A stretch of 64,000 bases of DNA from Palsa-506 sp963836355 (lineage in GTDB: Bacteria > Actinomycetota > Actinomycetes > Streptosporangiales > Streptosporangiaceae): contig CAWIJO010000012.1 of the NCBI GenBank assembly GCA_963836355.1, positions 27,974 through 91,973 on the forward strand, given 5' to 3'. A program made the translations under genes and the position numbers. Shown one piece after another: positions 39,518 through 48,319 of the stretch; within the stretch, counting starts at the first letter, position 1; every line of letters starts with the position of its first letter. The notes below the pieces were generated by a model. The model ran no database searches. It was not told the DNA's origin and saw nothing but the letters and a program-made list of their open reading frames with translations.

Positions 39518-39694
39518 TTGTCGGACAGTTACATTCCCAACATCGCCATCGCGCCTTCGGTGATCCCCGGCACGGCTGCCGCCACGGCCGTGAACCACTA
39601 CGGGTTGCTCCGCGCCACCGAGGAGATGCTGGGGCTGCCGCTGCTGGGCAACGCCGCCGGGACCACGTCGCTGCGCGCCGTGTTCCACATCTGA
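39518..39694 (+). pseudogene. C-terminal fragment of a phosphoesterase-family protein
   Basis: The 58-residue tail reads SDSYIPNIAIAPSVIPGTAA, then NHYGLLRATEEMLGLPLLGN and ends AVFHI. The HYxLLRTxEExxGLPxLGNA pattern is characteristic of the C-terminus of the acid phosphatase/phospholipase C-like phosphoesterase family. The rest of the gene is absent, and the tRNA-derived repeat lies just upstream. Confidence 0.6.
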
Positions 39695-39825
39695 GGCGGT
39701 GCTTCCCGGACCGCACCTGCGAGTGCTGAGCTTGGAGTGCACCTACCGGATCAAGACCGGGTCAAGCCAGCGAAGGGTGAACCGCCTGCGATCTTACTTT
39801 TCCGGACAGGGCAGTCTGAGTGTTT

Positions 39826-40608
39826 ATGGAGACCACGACAAAGCGCCTCGAGCCCCGCCGGACCGGATACGCCGACGTCAACGGCCTGCACATGTACTAC
39901 GAGCTGTACGGCCAGGGGTCACCGCTGGTTCTGCTGCACGGCGGCATGCTGACCATCGACCTCAACTTCGCCACGCTCATCCCGGCCCTGGCCCGCGAGC
40001 ATCAGCTGATCGGCGTTGAGATGCAGGGACACGGCCGCACCGCCGACACCGGCCGGGAGATCACCCCGGCGGCGCTCGCCAGCGACGTCGTCGGCCTGCT
40101 CGATCAGCTCGGCATCGACCGCGCGCACGTCTTCGGCCACAGCATGGGCGGCGCGGTGGCGCTCGAGCTCGGCGTGAACCATCCCGGCCGGGTGCGCTCG
40201 CTGGTACCGGCCTCAGCTTCGGTGCGGCCGGACGGGCTGCACGAGGACCTCACCGACCCGGCCAGGCAGGCCACCTCGGCGCGCATGCCGACCCAGCAGG
40301 ACTTCCTCGACTTCCAGGACGCCTACCAGCGGCTGTCCCCCCATCCGGACCACTTCAACGACTTCCTCACCACGCTGTCCCAGTCCACGGCCGATACCCA
40401 GGGCTGGTCCGACGAGCAACTGGCCACCATCACCGCGCCGACCCTGCTCGTACTCGGCGACCGCGACTTCACCACCGTCGAGCACGGCGCCCTGATGCAG
40501 CAGCTGATCCCCGGCGCGCAGCTCGCCATACTGCCCGGCACCACCCACATGCAGGTGACCAGGCACGCCGACCTGCTCCTGCCGATGCTGACCCGGTTCC
40601 TGGACTAA
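39826..40608 (+). CDS. Alpha/beta hydrolase
   Basis: A 260-aa alpha/beta hydrolase. The oxyanion-hole HGG lies in PLVLLHGGML and the nucleophile elbow GHSMGG puts Ser near residue 106. The acid is in LVLGDRDFTTVE and the His in PGTTHMQVTRH. No signal peptide is visible. The substrate is unknown; esterase or epoxide-hydrolase-like activity is possible. The ATG at 39826 fits the family N-terminus (YADVNGLHMYYE). Confidence 0.87.
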   Translation: METTTKRLEPRRTGYADVNGLHMYYELYGQGSPLVLLHGGMLTIDLNFATLIPALAREHQLIGVEMQGHGRTADTGREITPAALASDVVGLLDQLGIDRAHVFGHSMGGAVALELGVNHPGRVRSLVPASASVRPDGLHEDLTDPARQATSARMPTQQDFLDFQDAYQRLSPHPDHFNDFLTTLSQSTADTQGWSDEQLATITAPTLLVLGDRDFTTVEHGALMQQLIPGAQLAILPGTTHMQVTRHADLLLPMLTRFLD

Positions 40609-40997
40609 GACCAGCCCAGCACTGCGCCACCCCGGTGCGGTCGCGCCGGGGCCGCACGCCGCCGTACCGCAGACACTCGCGGACTACACAACACACGTAC
40701 CCGCTGGCAATTACACAGCCAGCGTGGCAGCCAAAGTCTTGTGCGGCCAGCCAGATACGGCGCACCCAAGAGAATCAGAACTGGGCGATCAGCGCGCCGA
40801 CGCGGCGACGAAGTCGTCAACGGCCCGAGCGCATACTCGGCGCTCGGCGCGATTTTGGGGTCGCATGTAGCACGAATTTGCTGCCTACGTCCAGAGACGG
40901 CTGTGGCCGCCGCGCTCAGTCCCGTCCGGCCGCTCGGCCGCCACGCGAGGTGCCGCAAGCGCGGCTGGCGCCGATCCGGTGGCTCGCTCATGAGCGG
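40609..40997. other. Stretch without a recognisable gene
   Basis: No conserved coding signal seen on either strand. Confidence 0.4.
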
Positions 40998-41345
40998 CTA
41001 CCGGTATTGCATCGCGGGGAAGTCCGGGTCGCTCCCGCGCCCGCCCGGCGTCATGTCGAGGACGTTCCAGACCGGCCAGATCGAGTCGACGTGGCGGGGC
41101 TCTTCGCCTTCGTCCCGGGCCGCGAACATCAGCTCGGTCGCCCACCGGTGGCGGAACCCGTCGCCGTCGCGCGCGAACACGTTCAGGACCGGGTTCTGCT
41201 CACCGTCGGCCGCTTCCGCGTGGTAGTCACGGTTGTAGTTGTTGTTCCGCGAGGACAGCAGCCGCAGATGGCGCCAGCCGCGTTGGGCCGCGAAGCTGCG
41301 GATCCGGGCCGGATCTGACGTCGAGACCACGGCGGGCGTTCTACC
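40998..41345 (-). pseudogene. DUF899 thioredoxin-like protein, C-terminal fragment
   Basis: RIRSFAAQRGWRHLRLLSSR, NNNYNRDYHAE, PVLNVFARDGDG and HVDSIWPVWNVLDMTPGGRG are hallmark blocks of DUF899 proteins. Only about the last 100 residues remain. Upstream, near 41400, the frame runs into antisense regulator DNA, so the N-terminal part has been replaced. Confidence 0.75.
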
Positions 41346-41446
41346 CGGCGCCTGCCTCGCTGACCAGGCGCCGGATCCCGTCCAGCCGCGGCATGCGCAC
41401 GTCCATAAGCACCCACGTCGGGCTGGTCGGGAGGCGGCCGCCGCGA

Positions 41447-41661
41447 TTATCCCTCGACCCGCAGCTGGACCGGCAGCCCCGGAAGAGGCGACTCGGCTGG
41501 CCGCCCGTCGGTCACGACGGCGAACCGCCCGCACAGCTCGATCCGTACCATGCCCCGCAGCTTGGTTTCAACGTTCCAGCAACCTGCTGGCCAACGTCCT
41601 GACAAGGCCTGGGCCCGACAATCGCCGGGAGAAGGGGCAGCCGATGGCCAGCCAGGTGACC
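41447..41661. pseudogene. Duplicated SARP/DUF1059 divergent promoter region with both genes truncated
   Basis: On the minus strand, 41447-41551 encodes MVRIELCGRFAVVTDGRPAE, the start of a SARP nearly identical to that at 46588. On the plus strand, ATG at 41644 encodes MASQVT, the first six residues of the DUF1059 protein at 46688. The intergenic DNA also matches (CCCGACAATCGCCGG shared). Both reading frames are then lost to unrelated sequence. Confidence 0.75.
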
Positions 41662-41713
41662 ACCCCTGGTGCCGGAGGCATGAACCCGCGACGAGGAAAG
41701 AGCAGGAGGAGCC

Positions 41714-42145
41714 ATGGCATCCAGGAACGTCAAGACCCACCGCGCTGGTCACGAGGCCTTCAACCAGAGGGACTTCGACGCTATGACCAAGCAATACGCC
41801 GACAGCATCGCCTGGACTGATCACTCGCAGGGCCGGACGTTCAGGACGCCGCGGGAGTTCAGGGACGACTTCCTGGCAGGATGGGTGGTGTCGTCTTCTG
41901 ACATCCGGATCACCGGCCCCCGCTACTTCGACGCTGGCCAGACGGTGGTGTGCGCGTTCACCGTCGTCGGCACGCACGACGGGCCGCTGGGACCGTTGCC
42001 CGCCACCGGCAAGGAGTTCGCGTTGCCGCTGTGCGAGATGTGGCACTTCGACCCGGACGGGCGGGTCGCCGGCGGGGACCTCTACTACGACCAGGTCTCG
42101 CTGCTCACCCAGGTGGGCCTGATGCCGCAGCCGTCCGGCGCGTAG
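41714..42145 (+). CDS. SnoaL-like protein (ester cyclase type)
   Basis: A 143-aa NTF2-fold protein: KTHRAGHEAFNQRDFDAMTK, IAWTDHSQGRTFRTPREFRD and CEMWHFDPDGRVAGGDLYYD. SnoaL-like proteins catalyse ring closures or hydrolyses in polyketide pathways, but many members have other roles. AGGAGGAGCC just before the ATG is a strong ribosome site. It is the first gene of a same-strand run of five (to about 45660) ending beside the SARP gene. Confidence 0.82.
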   Translation: MASRNVKTHRAGHEAFNQRDFDAMTKQYADSIAWTDHSQGRTFRTPREFRDDFLAGWVVSSSDIRITGPRYFDAGQTVVCAFTVVGTHDGPLGPLPATGKEFALPLCEMWHFDPDGRVAGGDLYYDQVSLLTQVGLMPQPSGA

Positions 42146-42220
42146 GCAGCTTTCACGAGCGGAATGGATGCGGCACCGCTCTGGATCACAAGAGAAGGCC
42201 GACAGCAAGGAGGCACCACA

Positions 42221-42781
42221 ATGACCACAACCGAGATCCCAGTTGACAACGGCGTCAACGTCGAAGCGCTGCTTGGCGTCCGTGACGCCCTGGCTGGCAC
42301 GCCGGAGATCGCCGAGTTCCAGTGGCGTTCGACGGTGTGCTGGGTGAACGGCACGCACAGCCGCTCGGATGTCGAGACGTTCTACGGCTTCGGCGGCGAG
42401 CAGCAGCACCACGCGAGGTTCAGCTACGACATCGATCATCCGCTGCAGTTCGCCTCACAGGACAACGGCATCACGCCGGTGGAGTACGTGCTGGTCGCCC
42501 TCGGCGGCTGCCTGACCGCGGGCATCGCCGCGGTGGCCCAGCAAAGGTCGATCCAGCTCCGGTCGGTCCGGGCCGCCCTCGCCGCCGAGATGGACCTGCA
42601 CGGCATACTCGGCGCCGACCCCGATGTCCGCAACGGCTTCAGCGGTGTGGCCGTCAGCTACCAGATTGATGCCGACGCTACCGCTGAGGAGATCAGGGCG
42701 GTGGTCGCGCAGTCGCAGAAGCGCTCCGCGGTCTACGACATCTTGACCAGCCCGGTCAGTGTCACCGTCGACGTCTGCTGA
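42221..42781 (+). CDS. OsmC family protein
   Basis: A 186-aa OsmC-fold protein with VEYVLVALGGCLTAGIAAVA carrying one reactive Cys. The C-terminal block is SQKRSAVYDILTSPVSVTVD, in which the second Cys of classical Ohr/OsmC is replaced, as is common in this subgroup. Classical members reduce organic hydroperoxides; this subgroup may not. The ATG at 42221 follows AGGAGG. It lies between the SnoaL-like and flavoprotein genes. Confidence 0.87.
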   Translation: MTTTEIPVDNGVNVEALLGVRDALAGTPEIAEFQWRSTVCWVNGTHSRSDVETFYGFGGEQQHHARFSYDIDHPLQFASQDNGITPVEYVLVALGGCLTAGIAAVAQQRSIQLRSVRAALAAEMDLHGILGADPDVRNGFSGVAVSYQIDADATAEEIRAVVAQSQKRSAVYDILTSPVSVTVDVC

Positions 42782-42811
42782 CCGGGTCCGGGCGAGCAGG
42801 GAGGCACGGCC

Positions 42812-44045
42812 GTGCCGGATACGACCACGGTGATCGTCGGCGCCGGGCATTGCGGGCTGGCCATGAGCCGCTGCCTGGCTGCCCGGTCGGTCGACCACGT
42901 GGTCCTGGAACGCGGGCAGGTGGCGAACTCGTGGCGGACGCAGCGGTGGGACTCGCTGCGGCTGCTCACCCCGAACTGGATGACCCGGCTGCCCGGCTAT
43001 GCCTACCGCGGCGGGGACCCGGACGGCTACCTCAGCGCCCGGCAGGTGGCGGCGATGCTCGAGGACTACGCCGGCGCGTCCGCGGCGCCGGTACTGACCG
43101 GCACGACGGTGACCTCGGTGCGGGCGGCCGGACGCGGATACGTAGTGCGAACCGGCCAGGGTACCTGGCGCGCGCCGAGCGTGGTGCTGGCCGGCGGGGC
43201 GGCGGCGGTGCCCGCGGTGCCGGCGCTGGCGCGGCTGGTGCCGGCCGGGATCACCTGCCTCACCCCGGCGGGCTACCGTAACCCGGGCGAGCTGCCCGGC
43301 GGCGGCGTGCTGGTGGTCGGCGCCTCGGCCAGCGGGATCCAGCTCGCTGATGAGCTGGCCCGCTCCGGGCGGCCGGTCACGCTCGCCGTCGGTGAGCACG
43401 TCCGGATGCCGCGCACCTACCGCGGCCGGGACATCTTGTGGTGGCTGGACGCCTGCGGGGTGCTGGACGAGCGCTACGACGAGGCCGGTGACCTGGTGCG
43501 GGCGCGGAGGTTGCCGTCCATGCAGCTGGCCGGGCTCGCCGGGCCGGACGGTCGACCTGAACGCATTGAGCTCGGCCGGGGTGCGGCTGGCCGGCCGCCT
43601 GGCCGGGATCGCCGGCGGTGTCGCCCAGTTCTCCGGTTCCCTGCCCAACGTGTGCGCGCTGGCCGACCTGAAGCTGGGGCGGCTGCTGGACACGATCGAC
43701 GCCTGGGCCGGCGCCGCCGGGGAGCGGTTCGCGCCGACGGCCGTGCCCGCCGCGCCGCTGGGCCTGGATCTTCGGTCCGGGCAGATCGCCACGATCGTAT
43801 GGGCGACCGGGTACCGGCCCGATCTGTCCTGGCTGGAGGTCCCGGTGCTCGACGGCCGGGGCCGGGTCGTCCACGACGGCGGCGTGACGCCCTGCCCGGG
43901 CCTGTACCTGATCGGCATGCCTTTCCTGCGCCGCCGCAAGTCAAGCCTGATCGACGGGGCGGCCGGCGACGCCGCCGAGCTGACCAGCCACCTCGCCGGC
44001 CATCTCGACGCACTGGCCGGACACCGCGAAAGGAGCGCGTCATGA
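42812..44045 (+). pseudogene. FAD/NAD(P)-dependent monooxygenase-like oxidoreductase, one frameshift
   Basis: The FAD-binding Rossmann motif is VIVGAGHCGLAMSRCL near the GTG start. The second nucleotide-binding motif is VLVVGASASGIQLADELA. The distal ATG motif (IVWATGYRPDLSWLEVPVL) lies in another frame after a shift near 43553. The layout is that of flavin-containing monooxygenase or TrkA-like oxidoreductases. The last bases overlap the start of the next gene, indicating an operon. Confidence 0.83.
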
Positions 44046-44413
44046 ACCACCATCCCGTGGCCGCGGCGATCGCCGCGGCCGTGGCCGGCCGGGACACCGC
44101 CCGGCTAGCCGCTGCGGTCACCGGCACTGTCCGGCTGCGGGCGTTGCTGCCCGGCGGCCCGATCGAGGAGCACGGCCGCGATGCCGTCGTCGCCCGCTTC
44201 GGCGGATGGTTCGCCGGCCTGGACACCGTCGAGGTGGCGGATTCGGCAGGCGAGGCGGTGGCCGGCCGGCTGCTGATCCACTACCGGCTCGACCTGGCCC
44301 GCCGCGGCACCCGCTGGGCCTGCACGCAGACCCTGGTCTGCAAGATCGACGACGGCCGGCTGGCCACCATCGACCTGCTCTGCTCCGGCCTCCGCGAGAT
44401 TCTAAGGGGGTGA
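44042..44413 (+). CDS. NTF2-like (SnoaL-type) protein
   Basis: A 123-aa protein: AVAGRDTARLAAAVTGTVRL, DAVVARFGGWFAGLDTVEVA and the closing CKIDDGRLATIDLLCSGL. This is the small NTF2/SnoaL fold. Its ATG lies four bases inside the upstream flavoprotein gene. Its TGA overlaps a possible GTG start of the P450 gene, so translation looks coupled on both sides. The substrate is unknown; the context suggests the same pathway as the flavoprotein and P450. Confidence 0.75.
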   Translation: MNHHPVAAAIAAAVAGRDTARLAAAVTGTVRLRALLPGGPIEEHGRDAVVARFGGWFAGLDTVEVADSAGEAVAGRLLIHYRLDLARRGTRWACTQTLVCKIDDGRLATIDLLCSGLREILRG

Positions 44414-44418
44414 CCGGC

Positions 44419-45660
44419 ATGCGCAACCCGGCACTCGACACGTGGGGCGACTACGACCGGGACAACCCATACCCGCTGTTCGCGCAGATCCAGGCCGACG
44501 GCCCGGTGCACCAGGTCACGCTGTCCGACGGGCACCGCGCCTGGCTGATCGTCAGCCACGCCGAGGCGAAGGCCGCTCTGCGCCACGCCGGCCTGTCCAA
44601 GGACATGCACGCCGCACTCGCCCGGGACGGCGCGGTGGCCGCCGGGGGCCTGCCCGGTCCCGCCTTCGCCCGCCACATGCTCAGCGCCGACCCGCCCGAC
44701 CACACCCGGCTGCGCCGGCTGACCTCGGCCGCGTTCAGCCGGCCGCGGATCGCGGCCCTCCGGCCACGCGTCCAGGCGATCGCCGACCGGCTGCTAGACG
44801 ACCTGCAGGCGCGCGGCGACACCGCCGTCGACCTGGTCAAAGGCTTCGCCTTCCCGCTGCCGTTCACCGTGATCAGCGAACTGCTCGGCATCCCGGAACC
44901 AGACCAGGACCACCTCGGGAACTGGTTCACCACACTGCTCGCACCATCATCAGCGCCCCAGCCACCAGCCCAGGCCGTGGCGGCCTCGGCAAACGTCGTG
45001 GAGTACCTGACCGGGCTGCTCGCCCGCAAGCGCGCCGCCCCTGGCGAAGATTCTCATCACCGGCCTGGTACGCGCAGCCGATCACGACGGCGCGCTGTCC
45101 GAGCAGGAGATGCTCTCCACGATCTTCCAGCTGATCGTCGCCGGGCACCACACCACAACCAGCCTGATCGGCAACGCAACCGTCGCCCTGCTGCGCCACC
45201 CCGAACAGCGCGACGCACTCATCGCCGGCCCGGCCCTGCTGCCGCGCGCGATCGAGGAAATCCTGCGCTGGGACGCACCAGTCCCGCACTCCACGTTCAG
45301 GTACACCACCCAGGACGTCACCCTCGGCGGCACCGTCATCCCAGCCTTCAACCAGGTGATCATCTCGCTGGCCGCCGCCAACCGGGACCCAGACCGCTAC
45401 GCCAACCCGGGGACTCTCGACATCACCCGGGCCGACACCAGCCACCTGGCCTTCGGCCACGGCATCCACCACTGCCTCGGCGCCCGGCTAGCCCGGCTCG
45501 AAGGCGTGATAACGCTCACCACCCTGCACGGCCGCTTCCCCGCCATGCAGCTAGCCATCCCACCACCGGCACTGCGCTGGAGCCACGGCGACGGACTCGT
45601 CCTGCGCGGCCTGACCGAACTGCCGGTCATCCTCAGCCCGAAAGCGAACCACGACGCTCA
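44419..45660 (+). pseudogene. Cytochrome P450, one frameshift and no clear stop
   Basis: The I-helix motif is LIVAGHHTTTSLIGN (His replaces the usual acidic residue). The ExxR motif is AIEEILRWDAP. The heme-binding loop is AFGHGIHHCLGARLARLEG. The N-terminal half (DPPDHTRLRRLTSAAFSRPR) is in one frame to about 45045, where an extra T shifts the frame. After the expected end near LPVILSPKA the frame stays open to 46642 across the opposite-strand SARP gene, so the natural stop is lost. The start may be ATG 44419 or GTG 44410. Confidence 0.85.
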
Positions 45661-45811
45661 AGGCCATCTCCTAGCGGAACCCCTTCACGGCGCACGTAAG
45701 CGGAACACCCCTACGGCACAACGGAGGCACAGCCCCAACGACGTGCAACTGAGCACGCATAACGACACGATAACCACCCCAGGGATGCTGGCAGACCCGC
45801 GCGCCCATTGG

Positions 45812-46588
45812 TTACCTGGCGTTGGTGACCGGCCTGGCCGGTTCGTCGAGCGGCTGCCCGCGGAGCAGCCGGGCATGCAGCGCCTGAGTTGCCGGGCACG
45901 GCGAGACTCCCAGTTCCTCGCGCAGCAACTGGCGCAGCTGGTCATAGGCGGCGAGCGCGGCCGCGGCGTCACCGCGCGCGGCGAGCGCCCGCATCAGCAG
46001 ACCGTGCCCGGTCTCGGCCAGCGGGGCGTGTGCCACCAGGCGGCGTGCGGCACGCTCGGCGGCTGGCAGCTCCGTTCCCCCGATGCCCAGGCACGCCTCG
46101 GCGTAGCAGCCAAGCGCTCGTTCGTAGATCACGTCCAGCTGCCGGCGCCACTCGTCGATCCAGGGCGCCTCGAACTCGGCCAGGAACCGTCGGCGCGACG
46201 CGTACAGGGCAGCGAGCGCGGCTGGCCAGGCGCGGCGCCAGTCCCGCAGCGCCACCGCGGACTCGGCCGAATGCAGGGACGTCGTGGCCATATCGAGGTC
46301 CACCGTCGAGCCCGCCGGCAGCACCAGCTGCATGGTGCGCCGACCTGGGATCTCAGCGGGCGCGAGCAGCGTGCGGATCTTCGACAACAGCACCGTCAGT
46401 GTGCCGGCGGCCCCAGCGCCGCCCTCCGGCCAAAGAGCGTCGAGCAGGACGGTGCGCTCGACCGGCTGCGCCCGGTAGGTGGCGAGGTATGCGACCAGCA
46501 GCCGGCCCTGCCGCCCGGGAAGCCGCGACTCGACCTGCCGCCCGTCGATCACGACGGCGAACCGCCCGCACAGCTGGATCCGTACCAT
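45812..46588 (-). CDS. SARP-family transcriptional regulator
   Basis: A 258-aa protein. The winged-helix OmpR-type domain opens with MVRIQLCGRFAVVIDGRQVE and has LLVAYLATYRAQPVERTVLL and LTVLLSKIRTLL. The bacterial transcriptional activation domain follows (LYASRRRFLAEFEAPWIDEW and GHGLLMRALAARGDAAAALA). SARPs activate secondary metabolite operons by binding direct repeats near promoters. It faces the DUF1059 gene across 99 bases and abuts the P450 cassette, its probable target. The frame is intact. Confidence 0.9.
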   Translation of the reverse strand: MVRIQLCGRFAVVIDGRQVESRLPGRQGRLLVAYLATYRAQPVERTVLLDALWPEGGAGAAGTLTVLLSKIRTLLAPAEIPGRRTMQLVLPAGSTVDLDMATTSLHSAESAVALRDWRRAWPAALAALYASRRRFLAEFEAPWIDEWRRQLDVIYERALGCYAEACLGIGGTELPAAERAARRLVAHAPLAETGHGLLMRALAARGDAAAALAAYDQLRQLLREELGVSPCPATQALHARLLRGQPLDEPARPVTNAR

Positions 46589-46687
46589 GCCCTTAGCGTT
46601 CGTTTCGTTTCAATGTTTCGACAACCTCTCGGCCCAAGATAGTGGCAAGGCCCGGGCCCGACAATCGCCGGCAGAAGGGGCAAGTCG

Positions 46688-46849
46688 ATGGCCAGCCAGG
46701 TGACCTGCGAATGCGGATACGTCATGCGTGACGACGACGAGGACCAGGTCGTGGCGCTGGTCCGTGACCACATCCGCGCGGATCACCCGGAGTTGCTCGA
46801 CATGGCGACCCCGGAGATGATCAGGACCTGGATCGAGATCACCCTGTAG
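46688..46849 (+). CDS. DUF1059 family small protein
   Basis: A 53-aa protein: MASQVTCECGYVMRDDDEDQ, then VRDHIRADHPELLDMATPEM and a final WIEITL. The CECG start and DH..HPE pattern match DUF1059. Its function is unknown. It is divergent from the SARP gene, with GAGAAGGGGCAAGTCG before the ATG acting as ribosome site. A second copy of its first six codons and promoter lies at 41644. Confidence 0.75.
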   Translation: MASQVTCECGYVMRDDDEDQVVALVRDHIRADHPELLDMATPEMIRTWIEITL

Positions 46850-46916
46850 CGGCGATCAGCGACACGCCACCCAGTAAGCGCCGGTCACGCCCGACGCCCC
46901 GACAGGGGATACCACA

Positions 46917-46997
46917 ATGGCTATCGACGAAGACAAGCTCAACGACCTGCCCGGCCCGGTTCGGCACCGGCCTGGGTGCGCCGGGCGCGGCATGTAG
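46917..46997 (+). pseudogene. Methyltransferase N-terminal remnant
   Basis: A 26-residue frame begins MAIDEDKLNDL. Relatives of SAM-dependent methyltransferases with an N-terminal winged helix often begin MAIDEDKLN followed by LLGRF, and the LLGRF-like continuation appears here in another frame. The rest is not found. Confidence 0.4.
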
Positions 46998-47807
46998 CCG
47001 CCGGGGCTAAACCCTTGCCGCAGCGAGGCCTCACTAGCGCCGTCGCCCGAGTGATAGAAGATTCCGCTATCGGATGAGCCGCGTGGATGGCAAGCCGCCT
47101 GGCTGCCGAACGCGACGCCAACCGCGTCATCGATGAACTGGAGCGCATCGCCTTCGGCGAGCAGGCGGCCACCGGGGCGCGAACCTACCTCTGCCTGCAG
47201 ATACAGTCTGGCTGATAGCACGGCGGGCCGGTGAAACCGGCCCAGGCGGGAACCCGGACGCCCAGAGCCGGGCACGCGCCCGGCTGCGCGGATCGGCTCG
47301 TCGGCGCGACAAAATTGCAGTTCTGGCCGCCAGCGACACCACTGAATTGCCGGTAGGACGGCAGACAGAGTCGGCGTTCCGTCGTTTACCGAGCTCAGGA
47401 TGGAGTCACGTTCGGTGACTGGGCTGGTCGGCAGCCAACGCGCGAGATCCGCCGATCTGCGTGCTGATGGCGATCTGGTGGGGTAAGTCAGAGCCGCGCC
47501 GAACGGGTTGTTCTGGCGGACTCGGGGGCGCACGGGTTATGAGCATGTAGCGATCTTCGGATGCTCCCTGCCCTTGATCGCATGACGATCACAGAGAGCC
47601 AGCTCGGCACGTGGTCGTCGGCCGGCCACGGCGTCAACGCCTCGGTGCTCGTTGTGGTCGGGTTTGTGGTCAGCCGCTGAAACGGCCGGCCGCCGGAGCG
47701 GGATTAATGCCGACAGGTGCAACCAGCCCGTGACCGCACAGGTATTCCTAGGGTGATGGGCTGGCACTGGCCCGCGGCGTCAGCTGTGCGGGAAGGGCGG
47801 AGGGACG
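46998..47807. other. Stretch without a recognisable gene
   Basis: A 42-aa frame at 47087-47215 (MASRLAAERDANRVIDELER) has plausible codon use but no recognised family. Nothing else is supported. Confidence 0.35.
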
Positions 47808-48299
47808 GTGGATCGCGAGGAGTTCAACAACCTCTACGCCGCTACCTTCCCGCGGCTGGTGGGCCAGTTGTATGCCATGACCGGTGACCGGGCCGAGGCC
47901 CAGGACGCGGTGCAGGAGGCGTTCGTCCGGGCTTGGGTCCACCGCAGCCAGATCGGCACGGGCCGTGGGGGTGAGGCTTGGGTCCGGGTGACGGCCTGGC
48001 GGATCGCGGCTTCCCAATGGCGGCGTGCCCGGGAGGGTATCCGGCTGATGCTGCTGGCGGCCCGGCCCGATCACGCCGCCGGGCCCGGCCCTGACCGCGT
48101 TGCTTTCGTCGAGGCGCTGCGCAAGGTGCCCGCCGAGCAGCGCCGTGCCTTGGTGCTTTATCACGTGGCTGACCTGACGGTGGAGCAGATCGCTACCGAG
48201 ACCGGTGTGCGTCCCGGGACGGTCAAGGCCCGGTTGGCTCGCGGCCGGGCCGCGCTCAGGCCCTACCTGCGGGAAACGGCCGCACCGGTACGCGAGTGA
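47808..48299 (+). CDS. ECF sigma factor (SigE-like)
   Basis: A 163-aa ECF sigma factor. Region 2 is FNNLYAATFPRLVGQLYAMT and DAVQEAFVRAW. Region 4 is LRKVPAEQRRALVLYHVADL and VEQIATETGVRPGTVKARLA. The GTG at 47808 follows GGGACG. The next gene starts 20 bases after its stop, with AGGAGG as ribosome site, and encodes a membrane-anchored propeller protein in the position usually held by an anti-sigma factor. Region 2-4 spacing and length are normal. Confidence 0.9.
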   Translation: MDREEFNNLYAATFPRLVGQLYAMTGDRAEAQDAVQEAFVRAWVHRSQIGTGRGGEAWVRVTAWRIAASQWRRAREGIRLMLLAARPDHAAGPGPDRVAFVEALRKVPAEQRRALVLYHVADLTVEQIATETGVRPGTVKARLARGRAALRPYLRETAAPVRE

Positions 48300-48319
48300 C
48301 TGGGCTAGGAGGTATTGCA

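Noticed and set aside
45660..46642. A C-terminal extension domain of the P450
   Set aside because: The translation is low-complexity and antisense to the SARP gene, so it is read-through after a lost stop.
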